A DNA stretch of 64,000 bases from Enterococcus larvae (GCF_017830045.1 NZ_JAEDXU010000001.1:744001-808000); one strand, 5' to 3'; positions 43,101 to 52,630 are shown, counted from the stretch's first letter. The notes: a model not told the origin generated them from the letters alone. Translations and numbers: made by a program.

Positions 43101-44686
43101 CCTAGAAACATCTCTGTTCCAATGACCAGCTTTTCACGGATTGCATCGATGGGTGGATTTGTCACTTGGGCAAACTGCTGTTTGAAATAAGTAAACAAAG
43201 ATTGCGGCTTTTCGCTCAATACTGCTAAAGGGGAGTCATAGCCCATTGAAATAACAGGTTCCTCGCCTTTTTCTGCCATCGGCAAGACCGTCATTCGAAT
43301 GATTTCATCGGTGTAGCCATTCAACTTCCACAAATGATTCAGCTCCACTTCAGACATCCTTGTTTCATCAGCTTCAGCTGATGCCAACTGATCAACTGTC
43401 AAGAGCTGGTCATTCAACCACTCACGATATGGATGCTTAGCTGCATAACGTTCTTTGATTTCTTCATTACGATAAAATCTCCCCGAAACCGTATCGACTA
43501 AAATCATATTCGCAGGTCCTAAAACACCTTTTTCCACAACTCTGGACGGCTCTAAATCAACAACGCCAGACTCAGAAGCAACCACAATGAAATTATCCTT
43601 TGTGATCGAATAGCGTGACGGACGCAGACCATTTCTATCTAGTGCAGCACCAACCATATCCCCATCAGTAAAGCAGAGAGCTGCCGGGCCATCCCACGGA
43701 GCTGTAAAGCTGGAATTGTATTCATAAAATGCCGCAGTTTCATCCTTTAAATTTGCTTCTTCAGACCAAGCCTCAGGAATCATCATCATTAAGGCATGAG
43801 GGATATCTCTGCCATTACGATATAAATGTTCCATACAGTTTTCCAGCTTTGCTGAATCAGAGTTCTCTTCGTTATATACATCGATATGGTGACTATGCAT
43901 CCAGTTTTCTGCCCCGCGAAGGGTATTGATTTCTCCATTATGCGCTAAGAATCGAAAAGGCTGTGCTCGATCCCAGCTTGGAAACGTATTGGTTGAAAAA
44001 CGTGAGTGGATCAGTGCGATATGACTTTCCATCGTTTTGTCCTGTAGATCAGGATAAAAAAGACGCACTTGATAAGCATGAAGCATTCCTTTGTAGACGA
44101 TTGTTTTAGAAGAAAGACTGCATATCGCCAGTTCATCAGGAGAATAGATTTTTTCGATTTCTCTACGAAGTCGGAAAAGGCAGTCTTCAAAAGCTCTTCC
44201 TGCTTCAATATCAATAGGCTTTTCAATAAAAAGCTGAATAAAGCCCGGCATAACCTTTTGAGCGCCAGGACCACAATATTCAAAAGCAAAGGGAACATTT
44301 CTTTCCCAAAGCACACGATAGCCGGCAGCATTGATTTCTCCGGTTACAGATTTCAGTAGTGCTCTTTTCTCTGTTTCTTCCTCAGGTAAAAAGAGCATGG
44401 CAACAGCATAGTCTCCCTTATCAGGCAAGCTGATTTTTTGAGCGGCGGCTTTCTTTTGAAAAAAAGTATCCGGCATGGCCATCAATATCCCGGCACCGTC
44501 TCCAGTATCAGGCTCTGCACCTGTTCCGCCTCGATGATTCATTCTTTCCAGCATCGTAAGCGCATGATCGATCAGTTGATGAGAAGCCATTCCATCAATT
44601 TGTGCGATAAAGCCCATTCCGCAGGCATCTTTTTCAAAAGAAGGATCGTACATCATATTCTTTCTACTCTTGGTCTGTTTTCCCAT
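40181..44686 (-). CDS. gltB: Glutamate synthase, large (alpha) subunit
   Basis: This 1501-residue enzyme makes two glutamates from glutamine and 2-oxoglutarate. A short propeptide precedes the class II amidotransferase nucleophile in DACGMGFIAQ (Cys22). Then come the central domain (about 470-770), the FMN and 2-oxoglutarate barrel (about 800-1200: GAMSYGSLSQEAHE, SGYDGGTGASPR, the 3Fe-4S cysteines MMRVCSLNTCPVGVATQ) and the C-terminal beta-helix with GxxxG repeats (GFGAFITQG to GGVAVILG). Full-length by family standards. The start has AGAGG 10 nt upstream. Confidence 0.96.
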   Translation of the reverse strand: MGKQTKSRKNMMYDPSFEKDACGMGFIAQIDGMASHQLIDHALTMLERMNHRGGTGAEPDTGDGAGILMAMPDTFFQKKAAAQKISLPDKGDYAVAMLFLPEEETEKRALLKSVTGEINAAGYRVLWERNVPFAFEYCGPGAQKVMPGFIQLFIEKPIDIEAGRAFEDCLFRLRREIEKIYSPDELAICSLSSKTIVYKGMLHAYQVRLFYPDLQDKTMESHIALIHSRFSTNTFPSWDRAQPFRFLAHNGEINTLRGAENWMHSHHIDVYNEENSDSAKLENCMEHLYRNGRDIPHALMMMIPEAWSEEANLKDETAAFYEYNSSFTAPWDGPAALCFTDGDMVGAALDRNGLRPSRYSITKDNFIVVASESGVVDLEPSRVVEKGVLGPANMILVDTVSGRFYRNEEIKERYAAKHPYREWLNDQLLTVDQLASAEADETRMSEVELNHLWKLNGYTDEIIRMTVLPMAEKGEEPVISMGYDSPLAVLSEKPQSLFTYFKQQFAQVTNPPIDAIREKLVIGTEMFLGRDGNLLIDQPENCNKLKIESPVLSTDDFLKIRSLNVHGQKSMVQSISYSLTPEVPNRLQRVLENMFKEAEEKIDSGATIIILSDRDRGRGKLAIPILLAVSGLHNYLVEQGKRGLVSIIADSAEICEVHHYAMLIGYGVSAIHPYGTYETLKDYHLADKVETYRQAAEKGIVKVMSRMGISTIAGYHGAQLFEAVGLSEKVIDQFFTGTASRIGGLSLNQIEKEYLERYESAYGEKENDFLPSGGSFQFKADGEHHLFNPQTIYNFQQAVRQGDYALYKKYAQQLNKEELETPATLRAMWEFTSERQPVKLTEVEPAETIVKRFKVGAMSYGSLSQEAHECIAEAMNRIGAKSNSGEGGENRNRFKPRANGVNLNSKIKQVASGRFGVNAEYLMSAEELQIKVAQGAKPGEGGQLPGNKVFPWVAEIRGSTPGVRLISPPPHHDIYSIEDLAQLIYDLKTINPYAKINVKLVSSTGVGTIATGVVKAGADVVVISGYDGGTGASPRNSVRDAGLPWEMGLVEAHQTLSLNDLRQRMTLETDGKLMTGRDVAVAALLGAEEYSFASLALVAVGCVMMRVCSLNTCPVGVATQDPELRKFFVGKPEHIINAMMFIAEDLREIMAELGFRTIDEMIGHAEMLKPKFVAKGKAKSLDFSRMLGHTLGIERKCEDPFQEQRQWKELDAFAGAAIKNNQKIYVEETINNVNRTVGARMGGWIAERFGNYELEPGLINYHYRGIAGQSFGAFITQGMELKLTGEANDYVGKGLSGGRLVIVPPEDAGYKAESSPIVGNVACFGANKGEAYFRGRGGERFCVRNSGANVVVEGVGDHGCEYMTGGVAVILGETGRNFGAGMSGGVAYIYDPDEQFAQRCNMEMVELFRLGESGDDLILKELLEKHYQHTGSEKAEEILAGWENLQQHFIKVYPKEYHEMVTVTEKLREEGLSGETLLESAFEAVIGAQNAPQKPTVKERG

Positions 44687-44938
44687 TCACATCATTCCTC
44701 TTTCAAATAGTTTGAAAATTCTAATTTATTTTTAATAGTTTACACGCTTCTGCTAAATTTTACAACATTAACCTGAAAATTTCAGAAAGAATAACGCATG
44801 TAACATTATCAATTCAATGAATTTTTGAAAAGAATGGAAAATGGACGTAAAGTTTTCAGATTAATATCTTATTAAATGGTCAAATAGATGCTTTTCTGAT
44901 AAACTGTTTTTGATGACTCCTGAGAAAGGATGAAAAAT
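44687..44938. other. Divergent interval between gltB and mntR
   Basis: These 250 bases separate the divergent gltB and mntR transcripts and must hold both promoters. The sequence is very A/T-rich. I see several A/T blocks but no clear promoter pair, palindromic operator or attenuator. Confidence 0.4.
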
Positions 44939-45586
44939 ATGACACCAAATCGAGAAGACTACCTTAAACTGATCTTCGAATTAGGCGGAGATGAGAATAA
45001 AATCAACAACAAGCATATCGTCTCCGGACTGAATGTTTCAGCAGCCTCAGTCAGTGAAATGATTTCAAAGCTAGTTAAGGAAGAACTGGTTCACCATTCT
45101 CCCTACCAAGGCGTTCAGCTGACAGAACTGGGACTAACAAAAGCCAGCACGTTGATTCGCAAGCACCGGCTGTGGGAGGTATTTCTGGTTGAGCATCTGA
45201 ATTATTCATGGAATGAAGTTCATGATGATGCCGAAGTACTGGAACATGTAACGTCGCCGACACTGGCTGACCGTTTATCAGATTATCTGGGGAATCCAAA
45301 ATTCTGTCCTCATGGCGGAGTGATTCCTAAAGCAGGCGAGCCTGTTCACGAAGAACGTCATCAAACACTAGTCAATTATCCAATCGGCACGAAGATTCGC
45401 ATTGCGAGAGTCTTGGATGAAAAAGACTTACTGGATTATCTGGTTTCCATTAATTTGAATATTCATGATGAATTTTCGATCGAGGATATTGCTGCTTATG
45501 AAGGACCTATCACTATCAGTAATACCGAAAAGAAATTGGCTGTGAGCTATAAAGCTGCCAGTACAATCTTTGTCGATCCATTATAG
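44939..45586 (+). CDS. mntR: DtxR family manganese-dependent regulator
   Basis: This 215-residue protein has an N-terminal winged helix starting MTPNREDYLKLIFELGG (Asp7 is a metal ligand in MntR), recognition helix region GLNVSAASVSEMISKLVKEELVHH, a dimerisation and metal domain (HRLWEVFLVEHLNYSW, EHVTSPTLADRL) and a C-terminal FeoA/SH3-like domain (about 145-215). It corresponds to EfaR/MntR of enterococci, which represses manganese transporters when manganese is plentiful. ATG 44939 has AAAGG 9 nt upstream. It is followed by zwf after 15 bp. Confidence 0.9.
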   Translation: MTPNREDYLKLIFELGGDENKINNKHIVSGLNVSAASVSEMISKLVKEELVHHSPYQGVQLTELGLTKASTLIRKHRLWEVFLVEHLNYSWNEVHDDAEVLEHVTSPTLADRLSDYLGNPKFCPHGGVIPKAGEPVHEERHQTLVNYPIGTKIRIARVLDEKDLLDYLVSINLNIHDEFSIEDIAAYEGPITISNTEKKLAVSYKAASTIFVDPL

Positions 45587-45601
45587 AAGGGGAGGAAAAA
45601 A

Positions 45602-47122
45602 ATGAACGAAAAAATAGCGCTGTTTACAATATTTGGAGGAACGGGAGACCTTGCAAAAAGAAAGCTCTATCCTTCACTTTTTAGATTATACAAAAAAGGC
45701 AATCTGGGCGATCATTTCGCTGTGATTGGCACAGCGAGAAGAGAGTGGTCAGATGACTACTACAGAGAAATCGTTCGTGATACAATTGCTGATTTGAATC
45801 CGACGCAGGAAGAAGCAGAGGCATTTGCCAGCCATTTTTACTATCAGTCCCACAACGTGAACGACACTGAGCATTACGACACCTTGAAAACTCTATCTGA
45901 TAGATTGAATGACGAATATCAGCTGCAAGGGAATAGAATCTATTATCTGGCGATGGCTCCTCAATTCTTCGGGACAATCGTCAACCATCTGAAGTCCCAA
46001 AATATTTTAACAGAGGACGGTTTTGATCGACTGATCATTGAAAAACCATTTGGTACCGATTATGATAGTGCGCACAAGCTGAATGAGGAAATCCGTGCTG
46101 TTTTCCCTGAGGACGATATTTTCCGTATCGACCACTATTTAGGAAAAGAAATGATCCAGAACATCTCAGCTATTCGTTTTGCCAACAATATTTTTGAATC
46201 ACAGTGGAACAATCGTTACATTGACAATGTTCAAATCACTTTTGCTGAGAGCTTGGGTGTGGAAGACCGTGGCGGGTACTATGAAGAAAGCGGCGCATTG
46301 AAGGACATGGTGCAAAATCACATTCTTCAAGTATTGGCATTGCTTGCGATGGAACCTCCTGTTACCTTCTCTGAAAAGGAAATTCGTTCCGAAAAAGTCA
46401 AAGCGTTGAAAGCCATCAGACTGTACAACGAAGAAGAAGCCTTGAAGAATTTTGTTCGTGGACAATACGGTCCCGGCGAACTGGGAGACGATTCCTTTAC
46501 GGGTTACCGTGAAGAACCAAATGTTTCTGAAGATTCACAGACGGAAACCTTTGCTGCCGGAAAATTCTACATCGATAACTTCCGCTGGTCAGGTGTTCCC
46601 TTCTATATCCGTACTGGAAAACGTCTGACAGAAAAAGGAACTCGGATCAATATTGTTTTCAAGCAGGTACCAGTCAACGTCTTTAAAGATGACATCGAAC
46701 AATGTATAGAAAAAACAGATTTGCCGCCAAACGTTCTGACGATTTACATTCAGCCGACAGAAGGCTTCTCAATGACCTTGAACGGAAAAGAAATTGGACA
46801 AGGCTTCACTACAGCACCTGTCAAACTAGATTTCCGTCATAGCGCTGAAATGACAGAAAATAGTCCTGAAGCCTATGAAAAGCTGTTATTGGATAGTCTG
46901 AACGGTGATGGAACAAACTTCTCCCATTGGGATGAGGTAGCACAATCATGGAAAATCATTGACATCATTCGTCATGCGTGGGATAAGACAACTGTCGACT
47001 TCCCTAACTATGCTGCTGGAACGATGGGGCCAGAGGCAGCCTTCAAACTATTGGAAGCAGATGGCTTCCAATGGACGTGGGAACCAGATGTCTGGTATCG
47101 TGAACGCGGACAATTGGATTAG
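45602..47122 (+). CDS. zwf: Glucose-6-phosphate dehydrogenase
   Basis: This 506-residue enzyme catalyses the first oxidative pentose phosphate step, making 6-phosphogluconolactone and NADPH. The N-terminal nucleotide site is IFGGTGDLAKRKLYPSL, and the substrate-binding and catalytic motif is RIDHYLGKEM (about residues 178-187). EKPFGTDYDSA and RWSGVPFYIRTGKRL are further family segments. It lies 15 bp after mntR and probably shares its transcript, which would link NADPH supply with a metal-responsive promoter. It ends at a strong terminator. Confidence 0.96.
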   Translation: MNEKIALFTIFGGTGDLAKRKLYPSLFRLYKKGNLGDHFAVIGTARREWSDDYYREIVRDTIADLNPTQEEAEAFASHFYYQSHNVNDTEHYDTLKTLSDRLNDEYQLQGNRIYYLAMAPQFFGTIVNHLKSQNILTEDGFDRLIIEKPFGTDYDSAHKLNEEIRAVFPEDDIFRIDHYLGKEMIQNISAIRFANNIFESQWNNRYIDNVQITFAESLGVEDRGGYYEESGALKDMVQNHILQVLALLAMEPPVTFSEKEIRSEKVKALKAIRLYNEEEALKNFVRGQYGPGELGDDSFTGYREEPNVSEDSQTETFAAGKFYIDNFRWSGVPFYIRTGKRLTEKGTRINIVFKQVPVNVFKDDIEQCIEKTDLPPNVLTIYIQPTEGFSMTLNGKEIGQGFTTAPVKLDFRHSAEMTENSPEAYEKLLLDSLNGDGTNFSHWDEVAQSWKIIDIIRHAWDKTTVDFPNYAAGTMGPEAAFKLLEADGFQWTWEPDVWYRERGQLD

Positions 47123-47131
47123 ATAAAAATC

Positions 47132-47175
47132 AAAAGCTGGAGCATTACTCAATTTGAGTAGTTCTCCAGCTTTTT
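47132..47175 (+). terminator. Rho-independent terminator after zwf
   Basis: AAAAGCTGGAG pairs with CTCCAGCTTTTT around an inner ACTC/GAGT helix, with a T-run at the end. Confidence 0.9.
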
Positions 47176-47232
47176 AACTTATATACAGCTACAAACCCAT
47201 ACAACACAATTGATCATCCAATTAATTTAAAC

Positions 47233-47326
47233 TCACATCAATAAACTAAGCAAAGGAAAAATATCTGTCGTATTTGCCAGACAATGAACAACGATTGCCA
47301 GCTTCAATGAATCTTTTTTTTAATTG
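47233..47326 (-). pseudogene. Remnant of a CPBP (CAAX-type) membrane protease gene
   Basis: A minus-strand frame of about 30 codons reads DSLKLAIVVHCLANTT followed by a hydrophobic end and a TGA at 47233-47235. The His-centred helix with Leu-Ala-Asn resembles the last conserved motif of CPBP intramembrane proteases. There is no start and a stop lies just upstream, so only the tail survives. The 170-bp repeat lies immediately on its 5' side. Confidence 0.4.
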
Positions 47327-47349
47327 AAATTCAGCATGCATAAAAGAAA

Positions 47350-47519
47350 GAGGCTGAGACAGAAGTGTTTAGCTACAAGCAATAAGCCGGAATTCACGAA
47401 AATTGTTTCACAAATTTTTGTTGAATTCCGGCTTATTGTCGTAGGAGCTACTTCTGACTCGCCGTTTATTCGGATTTAGGGTATGGAAAAGAGTGGCAAC
47501 AGATTATTGTCCCACTCTC
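47350..47519 (-). repeat. 170-bp intergenic repeat, copy 2
   Basis: This is the inverted twin of 30493-30662, with one mismatch in 170 bases. It sits 20 bp beyond the stop of ileS, between convergent zwf and ileS. It has the same 17-bp inner palindrome and the same imperfect terminal repeats. Confidence 0.9.
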
Positions 47520-47538
47520 TTTCTTCAACTAATTAAGC

Positions 47539-50322
47539 TTAGTTTTCAAATCCTTCAGCAACTGCTTCCGGATAGTTTTCTTCGACGATTTTCGCACAGC
47601 GACCGCAAAGTGTTGGTAATTTTTCATCTGACCCAACATCTGTTCGAACTGAACGGCAACGATCACAGGTTTCACCAGGGGCCGCCTCAACAAGAACCTT
47701 CATGTCCTCAAAGACAACCGCTTCAGCCGGAGCTTCGCCTTGTGCAAGCTCAAATCCTGAAACGATGAGCAGCTGAGCAATATCAGCATCTGCCGCGGTC
47801 AGTAATGCACGAATCTGCTCATTAGGGTAAACAGTGACCTTCGCTTCTAAAGATTTACCGATCAATTTAGAATTACGTGCTTCTTCCAGTGCCTTCAGCA
47901 CATTGTCACGGAAGCTCATGAATGCTTCCCATGTATCCATCAACTCAGACTGATTCGGAAACTCTTCGTAGCCTGGGAATTCTGAAAGCTGAACATAATC
48001 CTCCTCTTCCTTCAGGAAGCTCCAGATTTCTTCTGAAGTGTGAGGGATGATTGGCGTCAAGAGCTTCGTCAGTGCAACAGCAGTCTGATAAAAGACTGTT
48101 TGCATACAACGACGTTGATAATCATTTTCTGCTTCGATATAAACAACATCTTTTGCAAAATCCAGATAAAATGCAGATAGATCAACTGTCAGGAAATTCA
48201 TGACAGAACGATAGATTTGCATGAAATTGTATTTTTCATAGCCTTTTTCACGGATTTCTTTGATGACTTGATTCAGCTTCACCGTCATGTACTTATCAAC
48301 AGAACGAAGCTCTTCAAAAGGAACTGTGTGCTCTGCTGGTTCAAAGTCGCTTGTATTGGCTAACAGGAAACGCATTGTATTTCTGATCTTTCTGTAGACC
48401 TCTGATACCTGATTCAGGATATCCATAGAGACACGTACATCAGATTCAGAATCCACGCTGCTTACCCATAGTCTTAGGATATCTGCACCCATTTGCTTGA
48501 TCACTTTTTCAGGAACGATCGTGTTCCCTAGTGATTTACTCATCTTACGTCCTTCGCCATCTAAGGTAAAACCTTGAGAAAGAACAGCTTTGTAAGGTGC
48601 AACACCATTGATTGCAACACTTGTTGTGATACTTGAGTTGAACCAGCCGCGGTATTGATCTGATCCTTCAAGATACATATCCGCTGGGAAAGTCAGCTCA
48701 GGGCGTTGACGCAGTACCGCTTCATGTGATGAACCGGAATCAAACCATACGTCCATGATGTCTGTTTCTTTTGTAAACTTGCCATTTGGCGAACCTTCGT
48801 GTGTAAATCCTGCCGGCAATAGTTCTTCTGCTTCTTTTTCATACCAAATATTTGAGCCATGTTCTGCAAATAAGTTTGCTACATGATCGATTGTTTCAGG
48901 TGTGATGATTGCTTCACCGTTTTCCGCATAAAAAATCGGCAGTGGTACACCCCAAACACGTTGACGGGAAATAACCCAATCGCCGCGGTCACGGATCATA
49001 TTATAAAGACGTGTTTTACCCCAAGGAATGATCCAGTCAACCTTCTCTACTTCGTCCAAGATATCCTGACGGAATTTATCGATAGATGCGAACCATTGTG
49101 GTGTCGCACGATAGATAACTGGTTTTTTCGTACGCCAGTCATGTGGGTAGCTATGAGTAAAGAAGTCCATCTTCAACAAGGCATCCTTCTCATCCAACAA
49201 AGCTGTGATCATTGGATTCGCTTTGTCATAAAAGATTCCCTCAAATCCAGGTGCTTCATCTGTAAATACACCACGATTATCAACTGGAGATAAAACGTCT
49301 AAACCATATTTTTTACTTACGATATAGTCATCTTCACCATGTCCCGGAGCAGTATGCACTAGACCTGTACCAGCTTCCAATGTTACATGGTCTCCCAGCA
49401 TTACTAAGGAAGTGCGATCATAAAACGGATGCTGCACTGTCATGTACTCCATGTCTTTTCCGCTGATTGTGTCGATGATTTCCACGTCTTCCCAATCAAT
49501 TGCTTCTTTTACTTGATCTAATAAATCTTTGGCTACAACATATTTTTTCCCATAAGCCTTTACTACTACATATTGGTAGTCTGCATTTACTGAGATACCT
49601 AAGTTTGCAGGTAATGTCCATGGTGTTGTTGTCCAGATAACTAGTGATGTGTCCGTATCTAAGATTCCTTTTCCATCAACGATTTTGAATGCTACGTAGA
49701 TAGATGGAGATTTCACATCTTGGTACTCGATTTCCGCTTCTGCTAATGATGATTCACTTGAAGGGGACCAATAGATTGGTTTCAGGCCCTTATAGATATA
49801 GCCCTTCTCAGCCATTTTCCCAAACACACGGATTTCCGCTGCTTCGTAAGATGGATCAAGAGTAATATATGGATGCTCCCAATCGCCGCCGATTCCCAAA
49901 CGCTTGAAATCAGCTCTTTGAGTATCTACTTGAGAACGAGCATACTCTTCACACTTTTTACGATATTCAGCTAGGCTCATTTCTTTTCGCTTTACACCCT
50001 TGTTTGTCAATACCTGTTCAATCGGCAAACCATGTGTATCCCAACCAGGAACATAGGGTGAACGGAAACCAGACATTGATTTGAAACGAATGATGATATC
50101 CTTACTGATCTTATTCAGTGAATGCCCGATATGGATATTCCCGTTTGCATAGGGAGGGCCGTCATGAAGAATAAACGAAGGCTTCCCTTCATTCAATTCT
50201 TGTCTTTTCTCGTAGATTTTTTTCTCTTCCCAGTCTTTCTGCCATTCTACTTCTCTGTTAGGCAGATTGCCCCGCATTGGAAAAGCTGTTTTACCAAGTT
50301 GCAGCGTTTCTTTCATTTTCAT
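47539..50322 (-). CDS. ileS: Isoleucyl-tRNA synthetase
   Basis: This 927-residue class I synthetase attaches isoleucine to tRNA-Ile. The HIGH motif is [12 protein letters not shown] (about residues 58-69), the editing domain contains [11 protein letters not shown], and the KMSKS motif is [10 protein letters not shown] (near 593-602). The C-terminus carries the zinc-finger cysteines CDRCRSVR and CGRCAKI. Length and the finger place it in the type I bacterial form. ATG 50322 follows GAGG by 8 nt; a start 12 codons earlier is rejected. A T-box leader lies upstream, after divIVA. Confidence 0.96.
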   Translation of the reverse strand: MKMKETLQLGKTAFPMRGNLPNREVEWQKDWEEKKIYEKRQELNEGKPSFILHDGPPYANGNIHIGHSLNKISKDIIIRFKSMSGFRSPYVPGWDTHGLPIEQVLTNKGVKRKEMSLAEYRKKCEEYARSQVDTQRADFKRLGIGGDWEHPYITLDPSYEAAEIRVFGKMAEKGYIYKGLKPIYWSPSSESSLAEAEIEYQDVKSPSIYVAFKIVDGKGILDTDTSLVIWTTTPWTLPANLGISVNADYQYVVVKAYGKKYVVAKDLLDQVKEAIDWEDVEIIDTISGKDMEYMTVQHPFYDRTSLVMLGDHVTLEAGTGLVHTAPGHGEDDYIVSKKYGLDVLSPVDNRGVFTDEAPGFEGIFYDKANPMITALLDEKDALLKMDFFTHSYPHDWRTKKPVIYRATPQWFASIDKFRQDILDEVEKVDWIIPWGKTRLYNMIRDRGDWVISRQRVWGVPLPIFYAENGEAIITPETIDHVANLFAEHGSNIWYEKEAEELLPAGFTHEGSPNGKFTKETDIMDVWFDSGSSHEAVLRQRPELTFPADMYLEGSDQYRGWFNSSITTSVAINGVAPYKAVLSQGFTLDGEGRKMSKSLGNTIVPEKVIKQMGADILRLWVSSVDSESDVRVSMDILNQVSEVYRKIRNTMRFLLANTSDFEPAEHTVPFEELRSVDKYMTVKLNQVIKEIREKGYEKYNFMQIYRSVMNFLTVDLSAFYLDFAKDVVYIEAENDYQRRCMQTVFYQTAVALTKLLTPIIPHTSEEIWSFLKEEEDYVQLSEFPGYEEFPNQSELMDTWEAFMSFRDNVLKALEEARNSKLIGKSLEAKVTVYPNEQIRALLTAADADIAQLLIVSGFELAQGEAPAEAVVFEDMKVLVEAAPGETCDRCRSVRTDVGSDEKLPTLCGRCAKIVEENYPEAVAEGFEN

Positions 50323-50536
50323 TCTCGTTTCCTCACTTTCAATATATAAATACAACAAAATAGATAACCGGATAACTATTTACTCTAGTCGACCTCTATG
50401 AAGAGACCAATTGACTTACGAAGATAGATTTGCTCTGTTGAAAGTCCATTTTCTCTTCATACTCATATCCTTCTACTAAAATAGTCTAAATTCTGCTTCT
50501 TTGAGAAGCATAAAAATTTATCCATAATCAATAAAA

Positions 50537-50755
50537 CAAAAAAACACTTCCATCCCAAGGGACGAAAGTGCTCGTGTTACCACCCAAATTTAGAATCATT
50601 CAATAAATGATTCCCTCTGATGATTTGTAACGCAATCACACGTCAGACTTTACTTGTTTTCAAGCCTGATCTTGAATAGAGGATCTTTCCGTTAGCAGGG
50701 TCCTGTCAATCTTCCACCGTCATTGACTCGCTTTAAAGAAATGCTATCGGCTTTT
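50537..50755 (-). ncRNA. T-box riboswitch of ileS
   Basis: The minus-strand leader contains the T-box core GGGTGGTAACACGAG (50571-50586 region). A terminator hairpin follows (CACTTTCGTCCC/GGGATGGAAGTG, 50545-50570) and seven T. Upstream is a long stem I region. An ATC triplet in GAAAGATCC is a candidate isoleucine specifier, not firmly placed. I see no strong promoter between divIVA and the leader, so read-through from the division cluster is possible. Confidence 0.88.
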
Positions 50756-50774
50756 CTGTTCTATTCATTAGAAT

Positions 50775-51518
50775 TTATTCGTCAGTTGAAGATTTACTGT
50801 CTAGAAACTCTAAAGATTCTGAAAGCTCTTCACTCAGTTTTTTTGCATCTTCCAAAGAAGAAACAGTAGTAGGTGCCGCTGTCGGCTCAACTACAGGGAT
50901 TGTTCCTGTTGCATTCATCTCGTCACTAGTCAGTTCTTTAGAAAGAACTTCCTGAATCACAGTATGGCTATCACTTACATAACTTGAGAATGGTTTCAGC
51001 AAGTCATTCCATTCTTCACTTTTGACTTGTTCAAGCTGTGTTTCCAACATCAAATTCAAGCGTTGGTGGAACACTCGTGTTTTCTTCTTCAAATCATCTG
51101 TCTCAGCGGCAAGCTGTCTTGCACGATCCGTCGCTTCTGTAAGGATTTCAGAAGCCTTATCCTCAGCAGCTGTAATCAATGCATTCGAACGTCTCTCTGC
51201 ATTACTTACCATCTCATTTGCTGTATTTTCAGCAGAAGTAACAATAACTTCTGACTCTTTTGTAGCACTTGATTTTACTTTATCAGCAGTATCCTGAGCC
51301 ACGATAATTGATTGATTCAATGCATCTTTTAGTTCATTGAAGTATTGTAGTTTTTCTTCCGCATGCTTCAATGATTTTTCTAATTCACGGACTTTCTGAA
51401 GAGAATCTTCATAATCTTTTGTTACCTGATCAAGAAAATCATCTACTTCATCCTGATTGTAGCCTCTCATTTTCGTAGAGAAAACTTTATTCTGGATATC
51501 TAACGGGGTTAACGCCAT
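50775..51518 (-). CDS. divIVA: Cell division protein DivIVA
   Basis: This 247-residue protein begins MALTPLDIQNKVFSTKMRGYNQDEVDDFLDQV, the membrane-curvature-binding lipid domain of DivIVA, followed by a long coiled coil (about 35-165) and an acidic C-terminus. It localises to septa and poles and organises division and wall synthesis in ovoid cocci. It is the last gene of the division cluster before the ileS T-box and lies 21 bp after the ylmH gene. Confidence 0.94.
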   Translation of the reverse strand: MALTPLDIQNKVFSTKMRGYNQDEVDDFLDQVTKDYEDSLQKVRELEKSLKHAEEKLQYFNELKDALNQSIIVAQDTADKVKSSATKESEVIVTSAENTANEMVSNAERRSNALITAAEDKASEILTEATDRARQLAAETDDLKKKTRVFHQRLNLMLETQLEQVKSEEWNDLLKPFSSYVSDSHTVIQEVLSKELTSDEMNATGTIPVVEPTAAPTTVSSLEDAKKLSEELSESLEFLDSKSSTDE

Positions 51519-51539
51519 AATTATTCACCTCATTGATTT

Positions 51540-52322
51540 TTATTTTCGCAGTACTCCCAATAACAAACGATATTTTTCTTTTTTCGTTTTGCCTTCTAAC
51601 TCCTGTACCTGTATGCGGCCAAAGCCTCTAATCGATACAATATCCAACAACTCCAAAGGAAAATCCGGACGTATATTTTCAGCCCAGTTGATTTTGACCT
51701 TTCCAGATTCTATCAGCTGTTTGGAACGCTGTCTGGAAATGTTATATACTGTTGAAATCAAATTATCCAGCCGCATAGAGCTGACCGTCACTTGTTCAAT
51801 CGTCCATTCGTCCTTAGGAACAATGATCTCCGTATATTTTCTTTCCTCTAGCCTTACAGCTATTTTTCCAATCTTGTCTACTTGAGCAATCACAAAGTTC
51901 ATCGTTTCTTCCGCAAGAAACACTTGCCACTGTTCTCCATCAGAAATAATATCCCCAAAATACTGGCGTTTCATCCCAGTACTCATTAATGTTCCTAATA
52001 TTTTTCCGTGAGAAAGCGATGTAAACTTCACTGGGTAGACGATTTCAATCAAATTGATATTAAAATCCTCTGTTGTCGGCTCATAATAATCTGGAAAAAT
52101 CAAACATCTCTTTCTCTCAGCTTGTTCATACCCTCCATAAAAACGAAAAGACAGATCACTGTTCTGCCGAATGATCGTTTCAAGAATGTACGCCTGTCTG
52201 GGATCTAAAAATTCAGTTAAATAAGGAGCATATTGACTTTCGACTTTTTCAATCCAATCACCGGCGGAATCAATAAAAGGATGTTCATCTTTTCGAAAAT
52301 GCTGATACACATTTGCATTCAT
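51540..52322 (-). CDS. ylmH: S4-domain RNA-binding protein YlmH
   Basis: This 260-residue protein has an N-terminal domain with YPVKFTSLSHGKILGTLMSTGMKR and a C-terminal S4 RNA-binding domain (about 185-245: SSMRLDNLISTVYNISRQRSKQLIESGKVKINW). Homologues bind stalled 50S-peptidyl-tRNA complexes and act in ribosome rescue. The conserved place between ylmG and divIVA has long suggested a division link as well. The start has GGGTGG 7 nt upstream. Confidence 0.9.
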   Translation of the reverse strand: MNANVYQHFRKDEHPFIDSAGDWIEKVESQYAPYLTEFLDPRQAYILETIIRQNSDLSFRFYGGYEQAERKRCLIFPDYYEPTTEDFNINLIEIVYPVKFTSLSHGKILGTLMSTGMKRQYFGDIISDGEQWQVFLAEETMNFVIAQVDKIGKIAVRLEERKYTEIIVPKDEWTIEQVTVSSMRLDNLISTVYNISRQRSKQLIESGKVKINWAENIRPDFPLELLDIVSIRGFGRIQVQELEGKTKKEKYRLLLGVLRK

Positions 52323-52346
52323 AGATAAACCACCCTTCTTTTATTG

Positions 52347-52613
52347 CTAACCTATAAGTGACAAAATAATCATATTCAAGCCGCCGCTTGCCAAATTCAA
52401 CACAATAATTCCTATCATTACATTAAAGCTAACCATTCCAATATTCAAATTTAATCGATCAAACAAACTTAAATAGGGCTCACACAACCTAGCGACCAAT
52501 CGTCCCAAAAAGGAATCCTGAGCACCAGGAAACCATGAAAGTAATGCGTAGATAACCAATAAACCAGAATATATCTGGACACCCTTGTCTATAAGAAATA
52601 AAATCTGAAGAAT
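52347..52613 (-). CDS. ylmG: YggT family membrane protein YlmG, probable AUU start
   Basis: This 88-residue protein has two membrane helices: residues about 2-32, ending LLVIYALLSWFPG, and about 62-86. SFLGRLVARLCEPYLSLFDRL between them is the YggT signature. YlmG works with SepF in septum and nucleoid organisation. The in-frame region from a TAG at 52626-52628 contains no ATG or GTG, and the first TTG (52559) lacks a ribosome site and would remove most of helix 1. ATT 52613 lies exactly 8 nt after a perfect AGGAGG and gives the normal family length, so I annotate an AUU start. Confidence 0.78.
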   Translation of the reverse strand: MLQILFLIDKGVQIYSGLLVIYALLSWFPGAQDSFLGRLVARLCEPYLSLFDRLNLNIGMVSFNVMIGIIVLNLASGGLNMIILSLIG

Positions 52614-52630
52614 AGCGATTACCTCCTAAA

